A stretch of DNA of 8,515 nt from assembly GCA_003551325.1 (NCBI GenBank), contig PUMK01000114.1, positions 1 to 8,515 on the forward strand, in the 5' to 3' direction. Under the pieces are notes generated by a model. It saw only the letters and a list, made by a program, of their open reading frames with translations. It ran no database searches and was not told the origin of the DNA. The stretch is from Candidatus Acetothermia bacterium. Its GTDB lineage: Bacteria > Bipolaricaulota > Bipolaricaulia > Bipolaricaulales > Bipolaricaulaceae. A program made the translations under genes and the position numbers. Below, piece after piece: positions 6,320-8,515 of this stretch (the stretch's first letter is position 1; every line of letters starts with the position of its first letter).

Positions 6320-7172
6320 CAAGAAAGAGAAGTCGTACGATCCCGAGCCAGTCACGGATCCAGCGACCGTAGACGACCAGATCGACGCTGCTGTCAAACG
6401 CGGGGAGCTGTCTCAGGAAGAAGCGGACGCCCTCAAGAAGAACCTCGGCTCCTTCTGCCCCAACTGCAACCAGAGAACAGACAGTGCCGCTACCGTTGCG
6501 GACGCAGATTGCCCGATCTGTGGGGAAACGCTCGACGTCCTGAAAGAGCCGGTTGACCTTGAAGACTTCATTCCAGACGATGAGTTCGAGGCACGGAACT
6601 ACGACGAAGCATTCGAGTACATCGAAGATAACGTATCTCCCCATATCTCTGAAGAGCTACAGGTAGTGGACGAAGAAGCCTACGACGCTCTGTTGCAGTA
6701 CGCAGGAACAGAGCATGGCATGGACGAGTTCGTATCGTGCAAAGAGATGCAGGAATTCTTGCTGAGGCCCGACACAGTAGACCCCGAGAGGTTGGAACGC
6801 ATTCAAGAGGTAGTCGGAGACCTGAACCGGGCCTTCGAACACGCAGACCCTCTTCCTGAAAACCTGGTTGTGTTCCGAGGCGTTGGGGAGTTCGATCCCA
6901 AGCACTACGGTAACACAGCGGGCTTCCTTTCGACGGCCTTAGAGAAGGGAGTGGCGGAAGGGTTCGCAGCAGACTCAGGAGGGGCCGCGGGGGTCGTCAT
7001 GAGGATCCACGTGCCCAAGGGGACGAAGGCCATCCCGTTACAGCGCATCAAAGAGGCCACCTTCCCAGAGTACGAGACAGAGCTTCTGTTCGCCCCAGGA
7101 GCGAAGCTGCGATACATCGGAGAGCGAGTAATCGACGGCAGGAAGGTCGTCGAGATGGTCATGCTGCCGTAA
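6315..7172 (+). CDS. Zinc ribbon - ADP-ribosyltransferase (ART) extension of the MuF protein, beyond the amber codon
   Basis: These 285 codons are in phase with the MuF gene and end at TAA 7170-7172. In fusion numbering, an acidic linker is followed by a four-Cys zinc ribbon (C328-P-N-C331 and C346-P-I-C349). A helical segment comes next (~398-460), then an ART fold: the conserved Arg in VVFRGV (R468), the GFLSTAL strand (S486-T487) and the catalytic ExE in EYETELLFAPG (E534, E536). This R-S-E pattern is that of VIP2/C3-like toxins, which transfer ADP-ribose from NAD+ to a protein. The motif set is complete, so activity is plausible; the target is unknown. Between 6315 and 6665 there is no in-frame ATG, GTG or TTG. 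A GTG at 6666 and an ATG at 6720 could start a shorter ART protein but lack a good ribosome binding site and would omit the zinc ribbon. Expression by amber readthrough, by internal start, or not at all are the alternatives. Confidence 0.75.
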   Translation, partial: EAKKEKSYDPEPVTDPATVDDQIDAAVKRGELSQEEADALKKNLGSFCPNCNQRTDSAATVADADCPICGETLDVLKEPVDLEDFIPDDEFEARNYDEAFEYIEDNVSPHISEELQVVDEEAYDALLQYAGTEHGMDEFVSCKEMQEFLLRPDTVDPERLERIQEVVGDLNRAFEHADPLPENLVVFRGVGEFDPKHYGNTAGFLSTALEKGVAEGFAADSGGAAGVVMRIHVPKGTKAIPLQRIKEATFPEYETELLFAPGAKLRYIGERVIDGRKVVEMVMLP

Positions 7173-7184
7173 AGGAGGCTTGGC

Positions 7185-7460
7185 GTGGCGAGGGATCCAA
7201 AGATCGTGAAGCTCAGGAAGATCATGAAGGAGAAGATGGGGCCTGAAGAGATAGGGCGCATGGGCGGAAAGATGGAGGACCACTTCAAGCCCTGGTTGTG
7301 TGGCGCGTGCATCTTTCTCAAGGACGCGAGAACATGCCGCGCCTTCCCTGAGGGGATCCCAGAGGAAATCTGGGAAGGCAGAGTCAGTCACGATAAACCG
7401 TACCCAGGAGACAACGGGATCCGGTTCGTTCGGATCTCACCACGAAACATGAGCGAGTAA
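7185..7460 (+). CDS. Small conserved Cys-containing protein of unknown function
   Basis: The start is GTG, 6 bases after a strong AAAGGAGG that overlaps the TAA of the ART frame, so the two are probably translated in sequence. The product has 91 residues. A basic helical N-terminus (~1-30) precedes a compact motif with C39-G-A-C42, C51, FPEGIP (54-59), H69 and PGDNGIRF (74-81). This Cys/FP-GIP/H/GDNGI-F pattern resembles short uncharacterised proteins scattered among phages and bacteria; C39, C42, C51 and H69 could bind a metal. No signal peptide or membrane segment is visible. Its place directly behind a toxin-like ART domain is where polymorphic-toxin immunity genes usually sit, but nothing in the sequence proves that role. 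Confidence 0.75.
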   Translation: MARDPKIVKLRKIMKEKMGPEEIGRMGGKMEDHFKPWLCGACIFLKDARTCRAFPEGIPEEIWEGRVSHDKPYPGDNGIRFVRISPRNMSE

Positions 7461-7477
7461 GATCGCGGCATCCTGAA

Positions 7478-7506
7478 TTGACTGTTCGACTCGTGCAGTC
7501 TATGAT
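7478..7506 (+). promoter_or_regulatory. Sigma70-type promoter driving the DUF2213 gene
   Basis: TTGACT (7478-7483) and TATGAT (7501-7506) are separated by exactly 17 bases. Each hexamer matches consensus at five of six positions. Transcription would begin near 7513, giving a leader of about 26 bases that contains the ribosome binding site. There is no extended -10 TG. The site lies in the only larger gap (78 bases) of the window. Confidence 0.7.
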
Positions 7507-7525
7507 GCACCAGGAGCCGCACAAC

Positions 7526-7534
7526 GGGAGGTGG
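7526..7534 (+). promoter_or_regulatory. Ribosome binding site of the DUF2213 gene
   Basis: GGGAGGTGG ends 4 bases before the GTG at 7539 (7 bases if GGAGG is taken as the core). This is the strongest ribosome binding site in this stretch and fixes GTG 7539 as the start. Confidence 0.7.
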
Positions 7535-7538
7535 TCAC

Positions 7539-8515
7539 GTGCCCTGGAAGGCCAAAGACGCAGAAGCGCATGTGAAGGGCCTTTCCAAAGACCAGCAACA
7601 TGCTTGGGCAGTGATCGCCAACAGCGCCAGGAAGAAGTGCATCTCGTCCGGCAAGGACGGGAAAGCCTGTGACGCTCAGGCGATCCGGGTGGCTAACGCC
7701 ATGGCAAAGAAGGCAAAGCATTCCGACTCCGGGGAACGCGTGATCCGCCTGTACGAGACTCCTCGCCAGCTCCATGAGATTGCCAGCGGAGAGATCCGCT
7801 CGGTCAAGCACGACGAGGCGACAGGAGTCCTCACGGCTGAGGTGATCATCTCACGCGAGGCAGTGCTGCCGTACCAGCAAGCAGACGGCAGCGTTGTGAA
7901 CGAGTACATCCCCGCCGACGAACTCCGCAAGCCCGACTTCCTGGCCTCGTGCCAAGGAAAGCCTGTGACCGATGGGCACCCGACGGCCCAGGTGGTCACG
8001 ATGGAGACGCTTTCACACCACTCGAAGGGGTCGCTGCACGGGCCGGTTGAGGTGGAGGACATCGACGGAGTGCCTTCCGTCATCGCGCACGAGACGATCT
8101 GGGACCAGGGGCTTATCCGAGAGATCTTGGATGGGCGCAAGCGGCAGGTGAGCATCGGACGTTGGGCCGTGCTTACCGAGGACGAGGGTGAGTGGAACGG
8201 CACGGCGTACACGATGCGTCAGAGCAACCTGGAACTGAACCATCTGGCGCACACGGACAACGGAAGGCAAGGGGATGCTTGCCGGATCCTGCTCGACGAG
8301 GCCCTGATGGATGCCCCCTCTGCTGAGGCGGCCCTGAAGGAACTGGACGAGCTGCTTGACCGCCCTGTTGATGAGCTTGTCGACGGCATCAAGGCCGTGG
8401 TCGACCGCTGGGTTGAGAAGCCCGCGGTCTTGGGGGACATCGGATGGTGGATCGCGAGCATGAAGCGACAGCTTCAGAGTGCGATCAAGGCAGCCGGGCA
8501 GTCCGAGAAGGTGGA
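7539..8515 (+). CDS. DUF2213 protein, probable head maturation protease (3' end outside the window)
   Basis: The reading frame is open from GTG 7539 to the window edge, giving 325 visible residues. Residues 1-58 form a small helical domain with two cysteines (MPWKAKDAEAHVKGLS, then C34 and C44, then AIRVANAMAKK) that also begins other phage head proteins. Residues ~65-245 match DUF2213: GEIRSVKHDEATGVLTAEV, PVTDGHP (142-148), RQVSIGRW (S205), and NLELNHLAH followed by GRQGDA. DUF2213 proteins sit in the place of the prohead protease and the NHLA-GR segment resembles such proteases, so capsid maturation cleavage is the likely role. I infer this from position and motifs; the catalytic residues are not certain. 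Residues ~250 on are helical and charged and may be a scaffold-like segment. A major capsid gene would be expected next. Confidence 0.8.
   Translation, partial: MPWKAKDAEAHVKGLSKDQQHAWAVIANSARKKCISSGKDGKACDAQAIRVANAMAKKAKHSDSGERVIRLYETPRQLHEIASGEIRSVKHDEATGVLTAEVIISREAVLPYQQADGSVVNEYIPADELRKPDFLASCQGKPVTDGHPTAQVVTMETLSHHSKGSLHGPVEVEDIDGVPSVIAHETIWDQGLIREILDGRKRQVSIGRWAVLTEDEGEWNGTAYTMRQSNLELNHLAHTDNGRQGDACRILLDEALMDAPSAEAALKELDELLDRPVDELVDGIKAVVDRWVEKPAVLGDIGWWIASMKRQLQSAIKAAGQSEKV

Noticed and set aside
5730..6644. Long antisense open frame (304 codons) opposite the MuF and linker region
   Set aside because: It mirrors a well-supported + strand gene with strong family motifs. Long antisense frames are expected in GC-rich coding DNA, and its translation shows no recognisable domain.
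6315..6665. A frameshift, rather than a stop codon, separating MuF and ART
   Set aside because: The downstream frame is the same phase as MuF; no shift is needed, only decoding of the single TAG.
1..8515. Genome-wide recoding of TAG as a sense codon
   Set aside because: No other gene in the window contains an internal in-frame TAG, and the HNH and terminase genes end plausibly at TAG.
1..8515. tRNA genes, CRISPR arrays, insertion sequences, attachment sites
   Set aside because: I saw no cloverleaf-like segments, regularly spaced repeats, transposase motifs or terminal inverted repeats; the window is almost wholly coding.

Overview
This window is a GC-rich piece of a tailed-phage (Caudoviricetes) or prophage genome, cut out of the packaging and head-assembly module. 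All genes are on the + strand. They are tightly packed, with short overlaps (GTGA, TGATG), frequent GTG starts and clear AGGAGG-type ribosome binding sites, so a bacterial host is implied. The sequence alone does not identify the host.

Layout. (1) 1-1497: a protein joining a ParB-type helix-turn-helix segment to a Gp37/Gp68-like (DUF5131) domain with a radical-SAM-like CX3CX2C motif. (2) 1497-2321: an HNH endonuclease with a long unassigned C-terminal part. (3) 2365-2784 and 2781-4091: small and large terminase subunits. (4) 4126-5478: a DUF1073-type portal protein. (5) 5475-6314: a Mu F/SPP1 gp7-like head morphogenesis (MuF) protein. (6) 6315-7172: an open frame continuing in phase from the MuF gene after one TAG codon. 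It encodes a four-cysteine zinc ribbon and an R-S-ExE ADP-ribosyltransferase (ART) domain. (7) 7185-7460: a small cysteine-containing conserved protein. (8) 7539 to the window end: a DUF2213 head-maturation-protease-like protein, incomplete at its 3' end and preceded by its own near-consensus sigma70-type promoter.

How they work together: the HNH nuclease and terminase cut and pump DNA through the portal into the prohead. The MuF protein is an internal or minor head component, and the DUF2213 protein probably processes the prohead. MuF proteins fused to C-terminal toxins are a known class of phage polymorphic toxins.

The most interesting feature is that this MuF-zinc ribbon-ART protein is split by a single in-frame amber codon. 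After the amber there is no ATG, GTG or TTG for 351 bases although the frame is clearly protein-like. The amber sits exactly in the TTAG loop of a perfect 5-bp hairpin. Either a small fraction of the capsid MuF protein carries the ART domain by stop-codon readthrough or suppression, or this is a recent nonsense mutation that disarmed the toxin. The small Cys gene directly downstream lies where an immunity or accessory gene would be expected.
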